Assembly: GCA_033964015.1 (NCBI GenBank) | Contig: CM066916.1 | Location: 30,769,404 to 30,833,403, forward strand | Direction of reading: 5' to 3' | Origin: Scolanthus callimorphus | Taxonomy: Eukaryota; Cnidaria; Anthozoa; Actiniaria; Edwardsiidae | Length of the DNA: 64,000 nucleotides | Shown: one piece after another, positions 1 through 12,246 of the stretch | How the letters are laid out: the number at the start of each line of letters is the position of its first letter | How positions within the stretch are numbered: the first letter of the stretch is position 1 | Notes under the pieces: generated by a model | What the model saw: the letters and a program-made list of their open reading frames with translations, nothing else | Told to the model about the DNA's origin: nothing | Database searches by the model: none | Position numbers and translations under genes: made by a program

Positions 1-86
1 GAATTTGGTAAATCAAATCTGACACTTTGTTTTTAGATGTTGATTTAGAGATTTCTACAGTATATCGAACGAAAACAATCACAAAG

Positions 87-140
87 GAGTGGCTGACACG
101 GGCTGAGTGGCTGACACGGGCTGAGTGGCTGACACGGGCC
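87..140. repeat. Three-copy 18-bp tandem repeat
   Basis: Three head-to-tail copies of the unit GAGTGGCTGACACGGGCT start at 87, 105 and 123; the last copy differs only at its end. It lies in a stretch with no recognisable gene. Confidence 0.85.
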
Positions 141-322
141 GATTTTGTCTCATCACAGCGATTGTTCTGTCTCTCGCAAGCTGCAACTAATATAATTGCT
201 AGTGTGTGAACAAGATGCAATTTCGGCGAAATCTCGGGATTTCGCATTGGTTTCGAAGATGTTTGAAACATTTTGCAATTTGCTTTGAATAATAACTCGA
301 AACTGCATCTCGTTATATTATG

Positions 323-575
323 TGGAATTGCAACCAATCTCGTTCCCAGAACCTCTCGGCCATGCTGACTGTCGGAGGCTCTGGACGGAAGTTCTAGAAC
401 CTAGGACATCCGGCTTTGCCATATATAGTGACCATCTTTGTCGGTTAGGCAAATTTCAAAATGGCGAGCAGCATCATCGGCCAATCAGAATCGACCCTAC
501 GATTGTCTGCCGCCAGAGCCTACGACAAATTTAAAACAGCGGAGTAGACTCTGGGAACGAGATTGGAATTGCAAC
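323..575. repeat. MITE-like element with short inverted ends
   Basis: The left end (near 326-349, TTGCAACCAATCTCGTTCCC) is matched in inverse orientation near 549-573 (CTGGGAACGAGATTGGAATT). The roughly 250-bp body has no coding capacity. This looks like a non-autonomous DNA transposon. Target-site duplications are not clear. Confidence 0.55.
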
Positions 576-1684
576 TCGCGCGTGAAAAATCGCCACGACA
601 GACACCATGCTCGTATCAGTTGACACTGAAGTAAGATGATTTTGTAAAAGTTCAAACGACTTCGACAAAGGCAGTTTACCAGTAACAAGTTCTATAGCAG
701 TTAGTCAATAAATCGTGAGTTACGAACATAACGGGTTGCGTTGTATTTCTACTTCGTAATCTTATTCCTGCGTGCTCTAACACGCATGCGCCTGATCGTA
801 AATTCGCTGCATTGTACACGATGCTGACATAACAGTTCCATGGATCCGCTGCAAACTATGATTACACAATGTGGCATATACAACACTTAATCGTACACAC
901 ATACATATACATGTGTAATTAATAGCATAAATATACAGCTGGAAATTTTAATTTTTCAACGTTCTCTCGGACGAATCTTAATGACTTCTAATTCACTATG
1001 ATCTTTGTTCTATCAAAACTTATGCGATGAGTATGTATGGAGTTTTAGGGGTATTCCTTGGTGTTACGGAAAGCTTTGTTTTTGCAATAGAACGAAAGAA
1101 TGTGTATCAATAATCATTTTTGGAATGTATCTAAAACCGAGCAAATGTATCTAAAACAGTGCGAACACAAAATAAGGCCCCTGCAGATCTCCACTCACTG
1201 CAGCCATGTGGGACAATTGTGCATGTCAAATAACCATGTGGAAAGATTGATTGAGGTAGTGATAATCACGTGTTCGCGTTGAAAATCATGAGGAATTCTT
1301 TTATCCCCTTCATTGTACGAGGATTCAATCTCCCCTTAACCATCCAAACCCCGCTACTAACCAGCGACACACTACAAGCACTATTGTGTATTTATAAACG
1401 GTATTCGCGAGATCGTTGTTCCGTTGATCGTTGTTCCTTCCAGCAAGTAATCAAGTACTTTGCACTTTTGTACAAGGGGTAATTTTCACCTATGCACAGA
1501 TTTACTGCTTGCCAATTATTGTCTTCTACCTCGGGACGGTCTTGTAACTAGCCTGTTGCTCCTGTGTAATTTCCCTCTAATCAACATGAATTGTATGTTG
1601 ACGTTAACCGCATGTCGATAAATGTTTGCTGGTCGGTTCTACTCTGCACCGTTGTCTGCCTTCTACGAGGTTGATCTTCTGCAC
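576..1684. other. Intergenic, no gene seen
   Basis: About 1.1 kb of AT-rich DNA. Only short chance open frames are present, with no splice-flanked exon I can support and no tandem structure. It includes the region just downstream of the minus-strand GPCR gene, so its right part probably holds that gene's 3' UTR. Confidence 0.5.
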
Positions 1685-2755
1685 TTATTCCATATTTACA
1701 ATAGTGATTGTGTTTTTGCTTCGATGCTCGTCTTGAGCTTGCGTGCATGTGCTGACCGGCTGATCGCGTGACCCATCCCATGACGTATTTCCGGTTGAAT
1801 CAAATCCAGCACATCGCACGGCATGCAGAAATGCTCGCCGAAAGCGCGGATTTAGAATCCCATAAATCACAGGGTTCCCAAGACTGCTTGTGAACATTAG
1901 AAACACAACGAATGCGAACACTAGTCGTGGCGGCTGACCTCCCGCGGTCTCGTACATTACAACACCCGAAACGGGCAACCACGTAACGAGAAAGAAACAG
2001 ACGACAGTGAACGTGGACTTGAGAAGTTTTATATCAGTCGACGAAGAAGTAGCGCGTTGCCTGTGTATTCCACTGCTGTTATTATGGGACATGATGTTGG
2101 CCGCGCTGTTTTGGACTGTTTTGTAGATCTTGTAATAGCAGCAGAATATTACCAGCGTAGTCCCAGTAACAACGCCCCCAATAATGACGATGACGTAAGA
2201 GATGTGTTTGAGCTCCCATTTCATGGTACACAGGGAAAATCCCGGATGGTATCCCATCACCCCCCAGCCGTAGAGAGGAGGCGTTGATAGTAAGACCGCT
2301 GTCAACCAGACACCGCTGGCGTACAACCAGGCAGTTCGTCTGTTTATGAACACTCGAGAGTACAACTGGTTCCTCACAATTTTCAGGTAGCGGTTCCCGG
2401 CGATCGCACCCATGGTAAGTATAGAGGTGATACCGAAAGTCAAAAGCATGGCCCCTGACCATGGACAGAATGCTGCGGACACCGCCCACTGTCCGTGATA
2501 AACCGATAACAACCAGAATGGCATAACTAAGGTTGCCATAGAAACGTCTGTCCAAGCCAAGTTCTCTATAAAGACATTAGTGATTGTCCTTAGTTTGGGA
2601 TCCCTGTGGATAACGTAGATAACCAGTACGTTACCAAGCAACGAGGTGGCACAGATGACAACAGCGAAGAAGACCTCGAATCCGATTTGTACGTTTGACC
2701 TGCCCAGTGGGTCTGTAAATATGGTGTTGTTCAGACCACCGGAAGCATTCTCCAT
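1685..2755 (-). CDS. Class A (rhodopsin-like) G protein-coupled receptor, orphan
   Basis: A complete single-exon 356-residue receptor with seven hydrophobic segments. Visible landmarks: two N-terminal glycosylation sequons (N3, N9), TM1 N42 in GNVLV, TM2 D70, the disulfide cysteines C97 and C176, NRY at 121-123 in the DRY position, TWLP at 258-261 in the TM6 CWxP position, and NPVIY at 294-298 in TM7, followed by a basic helix-8 stretch. The ATG sits in a strong context (A at -3, G at +4). In this family such a protein is a plasma-membrane receptor signalling through heterotrimeric G proteins. It is not an opsin: the TM7 retinal-lysine position is F. NRY instead of DRY is also seen in melatonin-type receptors, but the ligand cannot be assigned. 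Intronless class A receptors are common in cnidarians. Confidence 0.93.
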   Translation of the reverse strand: MENASGGLNNTIFTDPLGRSNVQIGFEVFFAVVICATSLLGNVLVIYVIHRDPKLRTITNVFIENLAWTDVSMATLVMPFWLLSVYHGQWAVSAAFCPWSGAMLLTFGITSILTMGAIAGNRYLKIVRNQLYSRVFINRRTAWLYASGVWLTAVLLSTPPLYGWGVMGYHPGFSLCTMKWELKHISYVIVIIGGVVTGTTLVIFCCYYKIYKTVQNSAANIMSHNNSSGIHRQRATSSSTDIKLLKSTFTVVCFFLVTWLPVSGVVMYETAGGQPPRLVFAFVVFLMFTSSLGNPVIYGILNPRFRRAFLHAVRCAGFDSTGNTSWDGSRDQPVSTCTQAQDEHRSKNTITIVNME

Positions 2756-3542
2756 GTTTAGTGGCCAACCTGTTTAGCGACAATTGAATAAGTCAACTGA
2801 AATCGTTTCACCATTTTTCGGTGAAATTCTGTCCAGTTTCCACTGGGAATGTTGGAATGGGAAAAGTTTAATAACTGAGAAAAATGATCAAAAACAGCCT
2901 TGCCACAGTCGTTCTTACATGCTGCGAGAAAGTAAACCGCTGCATGTGAGCTCGGGACTTTTCCTGTGGTGTCACCTTAAAGTGGCCGACTGTAAGATAT
3001 TGTAGGAGTTTCTGTTTTTGGTTTTTGACACACGCTCTATCAGAAAGATTCCGGGAAGTAAAGCCGGACCTTTGGTTCGTCTCCCAAACTTTATTTCAAG
3101 TTCAGTGTTTTTTACCTTTATGCTAAAATGCGACCTATCACGTCGCCAATACAATACGACTCCGGTCTCCCTTATATTTTATTGTAAATAATTGATCATA
3201 TTAAAAAGGCTTTTATCAAAAAAGTGTTTGTACTCTTCCTTCCCACTCTTGCACCCTAATAGTGCCTGAATAAACTTCTTTGAAAATTTTATTTTCTTCG
3301 TTACGTTTCTTTTTTTTTTCCCGCTACCCGACCTGTATTTTAAATGTTGAGATGAAAACAAGAAAAGTGTAAAAAGACACTTCGTGTGTAGTGTTGCTCT
3401 CACTGTGAAATATACCTATCCATATCCAATTTAATAGCATATAAGTGCCTAAAACAATAGACGCCTACAAATCTAAAATTTTCCACTGCAAGGCCCCAAC
3501 TGTGTTTAAAAAGTTAAGATGAAAACAAGGATCGTGTAAAAG
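2756..3542. other. Intergenic, upstream of the GPCR
   Basis: No exon or repeat array was recognised. The part next to 2755 should contain the receptor's 5' UTR and promoter. I see no clear TATA box or other site that I can name. Confidence 0.4.
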
Positions 3543-3892
3543 GTGTGTTTGAATGCTAGGATTCGAACTGTCCCCGGGTACCAAATTCAATTTTCTAAAT
3601 TCATTTTAGTCTCTCCCATTTCGCTTTCTCTTTCATCACTTGCCATCACCGACGTAACTGATGTGTTTTTTTGTCCGTTTTTTTTTTACATTTATTGTTT
3701 TGTGTTGTTTGTATTTGTGCCTCGTCTGACTTATTCATTTAATTGTACATATAGCCAGCTGCCTAGCTCGATTAGCTTGTGAGTTATTTTCTAGGCAGCA
3801 TCATATCCAACGCATGTTTTTAGTTTTTCATCCTGTATATAATGTTCAGTGTTGATATGTAAATAAAGAAATTTGTTGTTGTTGTTGTTGTA
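3543..3892 (+). mobile_element. Probable 3' end of a truncated LINE
   Basis: A non-coding stretch that ends TATGTAAATAAAGAAATTTG and is followed at once by a (GTT)n run at about 3874-3892. A polyadenylation-like AATAAA followed by a simple-repeat tail is typical of 5'-truncated non-LTR retrotransposon insertions. No reverse transcriptase frame remains, so the family is unknown. Confidence 0.4.
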
Positions 3893-6378
3893 CCAAAAGG
3901 ACGTGGCTTAGTTGATTTTGACCCCTAAAAGGTACCAACAAATATGATATTGTTAAAACCATCGTTGATTGATTTTCTTATACGGACCCCTAAGACAGGT
4001 ATGTCTGGAGACTGCCTTGAAATGGTGAAATTCCTGAAATTCTCCCTGCAGAAATTCAGTAAATGTATGGCCAGCTTTGTCTTTTTTTTTTTATATAATT
4101 TTATGAGGGTAATTGTGTTTCTTCCTAAGACAATATCACTGGAGGAATTCCTCTTTCCCTAATTTCAATGTTGGAGGTTGCAGTGCTGAAATTGCGATGA
4201 TGAGAGCCCGTGGCAAACAACATTGTACTGGGGGGAGGGGCAGGGGAAGATACGCGACAACAATCTTGTCCCGCGCATTGTATTTAGTATACGTTTTTCG
4301 TTTTTATTAAAAAGAAGCAAAGAGCCATGGGCTGATATATTGTAGCTCGTCGACCTTATTAGTTAAAAAATACACTCACAAAGCCTGCGCGAAATCACAC
4401 GAGTGAACAGCTCTGGTTATAATTTGTTAGTTGGCGTAGAGTTGTTGAATATGCCACAACAGCAGTGAATTCATGTCAAAGTTTCGCTCTTGCTGTGAAA
4501 TATATCAATCCATATCCAATTTAATAACCCAGGTTTCATTAATCCCGTGTTAAATGACAAGCGCTATGCTCTTCATAATTTAATTTAACACACAAACATT
4601 ACAGTTCTAATTTCTAAACTCACTCCTCGACCACAAATAAGCTTCCGACTTCTGTCAATCCCCTCGTTTCATCTTTTTACAACGGATATCGACGTTTTCT
4701 TGCGTTTCAGATAGCTACTTCATAAGTCTTGCTAGTGTTTTCATATGGCTTGGCAACCAAAAAGTCTCGAAAAAAATATACATATGATCATAATCGCAGC
4801 CCAGCGACAGTTTTAATAAATTACCAAAGCCAACAAGAGCCTAGTTCTTAACCTGGTTACAGAAATCACCATTCGTCGATTTGAATCCAGTTTCGTAGAA
4901 TATGTTATATTTTATCCGTTAATATGCTTAGATGTGTATTATATTTTGTTCTATATAGTATAGTAGACATTTCTTTTATGTAATACTCTTTTTACTTTTA
5001 TATTTTTTTATTTTCAGTGTCCTTGTTTTTTAACTGACAATAAAACAAAGGCATCTAACTGTCTATACTACAAACAGGAAAAAATAAATTTGTCTCAATA
5101 TTATTGATGTAACTGCAGAGAGAGAAAAGTTCTAAAATAGAGCGCATCCTTGGGATAACTTATCTTGGTCATTATTATTTTGTTTTGTCACGGCCATAAA
5201 ACTCATAAAATCATGAACTACTTAGCAAAGCAAATTTAACTGGATTAGATAAGGAAAGACGATTTACTTTCATACTCACCCTGTTTAAGAATGGAAAACC
5301 CACTTGTCTACTTCTTTCCCGGTGCTCTATTTTATATGATACAACCTTTGCACCGTGGTATATTAGTGCAGAGTGACAGCTCTACGTCTTGCGAACCAGT
5401 TAAATACGCAACACCTGCCGTTGCCGACCATCTGATAATAACTTGTATTGTCGAGTGTCACCTATTACAAACGGACGCATTGATTAGTGTTTATTCTGAC
5501 TTTTAATTTTAATAAAATGTACGTGCAAAATCGAGTAAATGTTATCTTTTGACGGTCAGAAACTTAATTCATATTATTATGATGTGATTCGGATTTTGCA
5601 TTATCCGCTGAATTAATGACTTTTCCGGTTGTTTTCAAGATAAAGGGTTTGATATTTTGTCCAACTAGTCATCGTTTTTCCACTAGCTCTTTTCATTTTT
5701 TTTCTCCCACGTAGCTATAGGTGCCAAACCAGTAAGTGTTTATTCGCTCGCGTCTTTGTGAAATAACTGCTCTTATATTTTTCTTCTTTTAATAACGATT
5801 TCGACAACTATAAAAGTAATATAACGATTTTTTAAATCTAGGTAGCTCTTAAAAAAAGTCAAAGCAACTATCACTTTACATTTCCGAACGTCAAACTGCG
5901 GCGTTTTGGCTTCCGCCAACTATAACTTTTAAGACATGCGCATGAACTTTTTTAGGTTTCGTTTGCATTTATGGTGGAAAATTTGGTTTTTGGAGCCTAG
6001 TCAGTCGTTTATATAAGTTTTAAAAAAGTCCTGAAAGCCTGCGTGAAATCACCCAGAGCTGTTTACTCGTTTGATTGACGGAAGCCAAACCGCGCGGTTT
6101 GTTAGTTTGCGCAGAGTTTTTTCAGAATTATGAACATTACAGTAAAGTACGAATTTGATGTATTTTTGTTTGCCATTGAGCGGAAGGAATTGGTTTGCGA
6201 TTGGCATTTTTGATTTCCTACCAGGCTGGACAGTTCTCAAACAAGCTATGTTTAAAAAATATATTTCTTAAATTAATTAATTATTTATTTATTAATAAAA
6301 TTACATTTGTTAGCGAAAGCTATATTAAGAATGCCTTTATAATGCAAGTTTCAGTTCCTTTCTAAGACTAAATCATAA
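3893..6378. other. Intergenic, AT-rich, decayed repeats
   Basis: About 2.5 kb without a supportable gene. Fragments such as CGTTTGATTGACGGAAGCCA near 6068 and related pieces near 4400-4450 and 5900 resemble the arms of the foldback element at 58.2-58.5 kb, so parts are probably old copies of it. Otherwise it is AT-rich unique sequence. Confidence 0.4.
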
Positions 6379-6527
6379 TATAGCGCTATTCACTGTTTAT
6401 CAACATTGCCATTCTAATGCTAATGTGCCAACCGTAGATTGAATAGCGCCCTTTGTTCAGGTGAACCAATCGATCTCTGGTTGGCAAATTAATAGCAATG
6501 GATGACGTCAGCGTGAACAGCGCTATA
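6379..6527. repeat. MITE family with TATAGCGCT termini, copy A
   Basis: The element is about 149 bp and begins TATAGCGCTATTCAC and ends GTGAACAGCGCTATA, forming terminal inverted repeats. The core contains GTGCCAACCGTAGATTGAAT. Two further copies lie at about 25.34 and 33.57 kb. It has no coding capacity and is a short non-autonomous DNA element. Confidence 0.75.
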
Positions 6528-6541
6528 AGTTCTCAGGAGAG

Positions 6542-7209
6542 TTAAGGCCTGGGTCTCATTTGCCTTCAAAATGGCGGATCAAAAACGTTAGGGGGTGGTC
6601 TATCTTCTGTGGCTTTGCTACTTCCAAGGTCAAACATGGTTAAGGTTGTTGACGGTCATGAAACAAGTAAATGTTGTGTTTTGTTTCCATGGAAACACGG
6701 AATGTGACCTTTGAACCTTACCTTAAAGCAATTTTCAAAAAAGCCCTCGGCAGGTCGGGAAAAGTTTCAAACTCTAAAGATTTATTAATGTGATGTGTTT
6801 AAGGCCATCACAGGTATATCTGATCCAATTCGAAAACGTGACCATTTCATTAGGAATCCTATTTTAGGACATCTTGAAATTTGATAGCCTTTAATAACTT
6901 CGAAATTAAAAATGTTGTGCAAGATCGGAAATTGGAGTGATAAATACTACCTTATTCCCTACCATTTCCATCTGGTGGTTTTAAGAGTGGTGCGAATTTT
7001 CTGAACCTGCGGAGGCTCTGAAGTTTCATTTCTTTAAGTGGAGGTCAAAGGTTAGGATTTGGTTCCCATGGAAACAACAACAACTCAAATTAACAAGAAT
7101 GACGATTTCTATGACATTATATCAACACAAGAAGCCTATCTTTAATTCACCCAAATTAAGGCCTGATTGAATGTTTTTAAGGGCGTGGCCGCATGGACCC
7201 ATGCCTTAA
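6542..7209. repeat. TTAA-bounded foldback element, GGCCTGGGTC family
   Basis: The left end TTAAGGCCTGGGTC at 6542 is matched by GGACCCATGCCTTAA ending at 7209. The terminal tetranucleotide TTAA on both sides is the target duplicated by piggyBac-type transposases. The body of about 670 bp carries no open frame of note. It is probably a non-autonomous element. Confidence 0.55.
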
Positions 7210-7485
7210 CTCACCTGAGTTGTTGATCTACGTGTCGATCCTTGGTCTAATTTTTAGATCATTTTGTTGAAATTGATACAGCTGTGACACATCCCACAGT
7301 GGTAGGGCAAGGAGGAGGGTCACCCTTTCCAGTGATGACAAGCAATGCGTCAAATATAACAAAACAGAAAACAAAATGAATCTATACGAAAATGTAAAGT
7401 GTAAAAATACTGAATCATTCATTTTTCATCAAAAACATCAAATTATGCTTGCTTTTTGACGTTGCTGTTCCGCTAATCAAACCTA
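7210..7485. other. Spacer, no gene seen
   Basis: Short unique sequence between two foldback elements. No exon or repeat was recognised. Confidence 0.4.
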
Positions 7486-7630
7486 TATGAGCCAATGAAA
7501 CTCTTGCCCGGTTTCGCCTAGTGCAGTCAACTGGCTTCCCTCTGAACTAAAAAAACAGACAACAGTGCCAGACATCGTCCCGACGGAAAGCCAGGCGACT
7601 GCACTAGGCCAAATAGGGCAAGAACCTGAT
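7486..7630. repeat. Foldback MITE, GCCAATGAAACTCTTGCCC family
   Basis: The left arm (about 7490-7535, containing TTTCGCCTAGTGCAGTC) is matched inversely by the right arm (about 7595-7630, containing GACTGCACTAGGCCAAATAG). A related copy is at about 24,575-24,665. It is non-coding. Confidence 0.65.
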
Positions 7631-8924
7631 TGGCTCATAACATTTGACTGGCTGGCAGAACATAAAATCGATGTTTCGCTAATGCAACGATTTTAGCTGT
7701 AACTTTATTCAAACAACGTAAACATAGATTTTATATTTTATATGGCGACAATAAAAACAATGTCAATGTCAGATGATATGATAAAAATAAAGATATTACA
7801 TGGGCCTGCACAGAGATACGAATTTTATCTTCAAGTGTTCATACTACTACTAGAACTCGATATGTCACGAACGGGCGCAGGGAACGAGTGAAATATCGAG
7901 ATTGAAAAACAAGAAGATAAGATTCGTATCCCCGAGCGCTCATTAATGTTCTTTTAATTGATATAAGATTGATCGATTATAGTCATGACGCAAAAATTGA
8001 GATAAAATCTTTTGTTATTCTTTATTCCTCATTAAAACCGGCTAGAAGTTACAATTTGAGTCAAAAAATTATATCAAAATGCTTTGAAATGTGCCAAAAA
8101 TATTAAATAATATATAAGTTTATAAAACGGAACAATCATAATAGCGCTGCGCACAGATGACGTCACACTTTAAAAAACTCAGACAAGCAAATTTTCTTAG
8201 TTTTTTTGTTCTCTAAAGAACGATACAAAATGAATTGGTAAACTAGTAGTTCCACTCATTATAACAGAGCTTGTATGTACTCCTACCCTGTGCGCAGTGA
8301 GCAAAATATCAGTTAAAAACTGCTGTCAGGCCAACAGCGACATCACGTAAGAAATATTTAATATCTTTCACACTTGAAAGATATGAAGTTTTCGACACTG
8401 GTGAAATCTTATCATCTCTTCGATATCTATGATTGATTGTTCATTAAAGTGCATAACACCCGGAAATTGACAAAACATGGACGAAATCTATAGGTTTCGA
8501 GCTTCAAAATGATACAGGGACTTCAAAAATCTTGAGACTACCTTGAAATGGCTAAATTTCCTTTCAATTATCCTGTGAGAAATGGCGTAAATGTATCACA
8601 GTCATCTTGAATTTTTCCTTGGAGACGGAGTGAAAAATCTTGAGAGTTGACGTCCCTGCACTGAGTGCTCAGGACGTGCAGTCAAAATCGGGACGTGCTA
8701 AACGCAGCAATTCCCATGAAGAAAAAAGAAGTGCATGTAGGTAATCGGCTATGACGAAAACGTGTTATCTGCTGTCGCCATATGCACCAGTTTTCAAGTC
8801 GTACTGATTTGGTATTTTGATATCTTCATTGCCAGGATGTAAATGTTGCCTTGGAAATACCTTTCAAAATGCCGACAAGCTTTGACACAACCTTTTGGAG
8901 CTTTTTACAACGATGACATGAGTG
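7631..8924. other. Intergenic, no gene seen
   Basis: About 1.3 kb of AT-rich sequence with no supportable exon, tandem repeat or inverted repeat. Confidence 0.4.
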
Positions 8925-9565
8925 TTAAAGCGGGACTGTCACGGTACGCGCATGTGCGAATTTTGATCACTTTGGTCCGGGCCGGAACGATGGCTGTGAA
9001 AGGGAGGAATTACGCTGGTATAATCCGTTCAAATCTTGTTGTTTCGGGGTCCATCTACCCTTAATTCTTAACGGGTATTCTCTCCTGAGGTCTCCTTAGT
9101 ATCGTGACCAAATTTTGGAGTCGATGCAATATTGTTTGTCGTTTTAAATTGAATGAGACTCGAGCGTCATTTTCACTGATGGCTGCCCAACAAGAAAGGC
9201 CTAATCGAGGTCGTCCTTACGCCAAAATGGCTTGGGAACACAATAAAAGCAGGATCTAGATATCGAAAAGGGTCCACGAGACATGGAAATTGTTCAAGGG
9301 CTACGGTATCTTCACCTCAGACAACGATTTTGCAGCTCATTTGCCTAAAAAACCCTAAAAACTTACCATAATGTCGCCTCCTGACGAATGATCTCCAAAT
9401 GATGTTTTCCCTGAGGCGACGTCGCGCGGGGCGTGGGTACTTTCCCGCGAAAACGAAGTGTCCCGTGATTGGTTTATTTAAACAGGGAATCCCCGTTTTG
9501 AATAATAGTTATGGGATCGGCAGTCCTTGCTCGAGCATGCGCGTACCGTGACAGTCCCGCTTTAA
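8925..9565. repeat. TTAA-bounded MITE with 30-bp terminal inverted repeats
   Basis: The left end is TTAAAGCGGGACTGTCACGG, continuing GTACGCGCATG. The right end near 9535-9565 is its reverse complement and finishes CAGTCCCGCTTTAA. TTAA is present at both borders. The 640-bp interior has no plausible gene. This is a well-preserved non-autonomous DNA transposon copy. Confidence 0.75.
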
Positions 9566-9591
9566 TGGCCTTCAGAGGGGTGTACGCAGGA

Positions 9592-11234
9592 TTAAGGTGG
9601 CTCCCGAGTATTTATTGCAGAAATATACCTCAACTTCTAGCGTATGTTTGACCCTGAAAATATCTTCCGATTTCTATAATTGTTCTCACAGAGCTTTTAA
9701 GCTGCACTACCAAATGGCGTAGTTAATTTGATATATTAAGCTCGTCTGTTTGGGATATTTAAATTTTCCAAAGGAGGTGTTTTTAGAATAATTGTTATAA
9801 CTTGAAAACTCGACCGTGAATGATCTTATTACCAGCTAAAATCGCATCCATAGTAATAAGGGTTTACTTAGAGAAATGCCCAGGTCAGCTTTTCCCATGC
9901 AATTTAAGTTGTAAACGATGTAATAATTTTACCTCTAAAAATGTCTTATTCCACTTCTGTTTAGTGTACCGAGCGCGGATATCAGAAAAGTAGGGAAGCT
10001 CTTCAGGATTATATCGGCTATGTTCACTCTTAATTATATAAAAGCGAAAATAGAATCGAGTACCTACAGAAAGCGATATTTAATAAACGAATGAGAGCAA
10101 CGTCTTGTCCAGAATGTGCTTTTGCTATAATATTCAATTCGAGCTCGAAATAACTAAATTGCTGGAATTGTTTCGCAAGTCTTTCGTGAGAGGTAGAGTA
10201 CAACCAACTGAGAAGACTTACCAAGTTTGTGCTCGTCTTTCCAATACTATGTTGAGAAACATTATCCAAAAGGAGTCTGTATTTCGTCGCTCCAACACAA
10301 CGCCAAGAAAACCCATATATTTATGAACTCAGCGTTCTCGTCTCAGTGCACATGGTGCTAAATACTTCACGTGCGACGCTTTCTCGACCCGCGGGATCGG
10401 AAAAGCTACCGGGTATTAACTCTAACTTACTTCGGGACTAGGAAGCGTCGCACGTGAAGAATTTAGCGAAGTGCACTGAGGCGAGAACACTGCGCTCATA
10501 ATATATGGGTTTTCTTGGCGTTTGTGTTGGAGCAACGAAACACTGACTCATTTTGGATAATGTTTCTCAACATAGTATTGGAAAGACGAGCCCAAACTTG
10601 GTAAGTCTTCTCAGTTAGTTGTACTCTACCTCTCACGAAAGAAACTTACGTAACAATTCCAGCAATTTAGTTATTTCGAGCTCGAATTGAATATTATAGC
10701 AACAGCACATTCTGGACAAGAAGCTGCTCTCATTCGTTTATTAAAATCGCTTTCTGTAGATACTCGATTCTATTTTCTCTTTTATATAATTAAGATGAGT
10801 GAACATTAGCCGATATAATCCTGAAGAGCTCCCTACTTTTCTGATATCCGCGCTCGGCACACTAAACAGAAGCGGGATAACATATTTTTAGAGGTAAAAT
10901 TATTACATCGTTTACAACTTAAATCGCATGGGAAAAGCTGACCTGGGCATTTCTCTAAGTAAACCCTTATTACTATGGATGCGATTTTAGCTGGTAATAA
11001 GATCATTCACGGTCGAATTTTCAAGTTATAACAATTATTCTAAAAACACCTCCTTTGAAAAATTTAAAATATCCCAAACAGACGAGCTTAATATATCAAA
11101 TGAACTACGCCATTTGGTAGTGCAAAGGCTGCTTAAGCTCTGTGAGAACAATTATAGAAATCGGAAGATATTTTCAGGGTCAAACATACGCTAGAAGTTG
11201 AGGTCTATTTCTGCAATAAATACTCGGGAGGCCA
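9592..11234. repeat. Giant foldback element, two arms of about 790 bp
   Basis: From TTAAGGTGGCTCCCGAG at 9592 to TACTCGGGAG near 11230 the sequence is one long imperfect palindrome. The left arm is about 9592-10381, a loop of about 60 bp is centred near 10412, and the right arm is about 10443-11234. The outermost right end (expected CCACCTTAA) has been lost. Open frames of 70-80 codons inside are mirror images of each other and are not genes. A shorter family member is at 54,998-55,781. Transcripts through it would form a long hairpin. Confidence 0.85.
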
Positions 11235-12246
11235 AGCTCTCATGAATGCAGTACAGTATTTGTACCAAAGTTCCCCAAAAAATGTGCAGTCCCGTGCATG
11301 GCTAGACTGTTATGCTAGCGCTCATGCCTTCTTGCCAGGCCGTAAAACTTGTAGTTTCACGTCCTACTTCCCGAGAAAACGGACTGTGATTTTCATAATT
11401 CTGCGAAAAACATTTCCGAGCGCAAAACTGTTTCCGTCAATCAAATTTCGTTTTTCATTTTACAGTTGAAAGGCTCGTTTCGACGCCTAGCTAATCAGAA
11501 GCCAAACAGTACGTGGTTGTTGGCTGGCGTAGAGCTCGCAGAATTAGAAAAATTGCAGTAAAAGGCATTTGATTTCAAAACATTTACACGTTCAAGCATT
11601 GTACGTGCTCTGTATATCAAGCGTGTTGTTCTCGTGTTGGAGTCCTCGCTGTCATTTGCGACGCGAGTACGTATGTGTGTGTTTAAAATGGACTGTACGT
11701 TGCCGCTTTGTGCTGAGAAAAACGCAAAAGGCAGACCAACTGAAGACACAGGACACTGAACCAAAGGATTTGGGTAAATCGATAAAAAATAAGAATAGAA
11801 CTCACTCTTGTCAATGCCGTAGTATCGTCGCACAGAAGACTCAAATAGTCGAACGCAGTTGAAAATGTGTATGTTGAAGGAGTGCTGTATAACGTAAAGT
11901 GAGTAATTCAAAAGACGATAATGGAACTTTTCAATATCATTTTAGAAAAGCAGTCAGACAGAAACAGTTATGATTAGCGAAAACTGAAGGCTCGTCTGAT
12001 TTTAACAAGGATCGGACATGAGCAATTTCAGTTCCTCAAGAAATGAATACATGAAATCATATTGATAGCCTTCTTAACGACTGCCACTAATAAAACAGGC
12101 AAAATTATTTTACTAACCCGAAAAATTGGCATTGTCATCGCAGATTTTACGATCACTTTGGTCGCACTGTTTTTGGATCATTTTTTTACTCGATCTCTAC
12201 GATTTCTTCAACTTCAAGTATATGGATCATTAGATTTTCCTCCTGA
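11235..12246. other. Intergenic, no gene seen
   Basis: Overlapping short frames occur on both strands near 11.5-11.9 kb, but none has splice context or recognisable motifs. A degenerate relative of the foldback at 58.2 kb appears near 11,430-11,545 (CTGGCGTAGAGCTCGCAGAA). Confidence 0.4.

Noticed and set aside
1685..2755. Identification of the GPCR as an opsin
   Set aside because: The retinal-binding lysine position in TM7 (six residues before N of NPxxY) is phenylalanine.
3550..3570. tRNA-like T-arm (GTTCGAATCC on the minus strand)
   Set aside because: No matching acceptor, D or anticodon arm could be folded around it; it sits in a probable LINE tail.
10030..10326. Two opposing frames of 73-79 codons
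   Set aside because: They lie in the arms of a giant palindrome and are mirror products of the same sequence.
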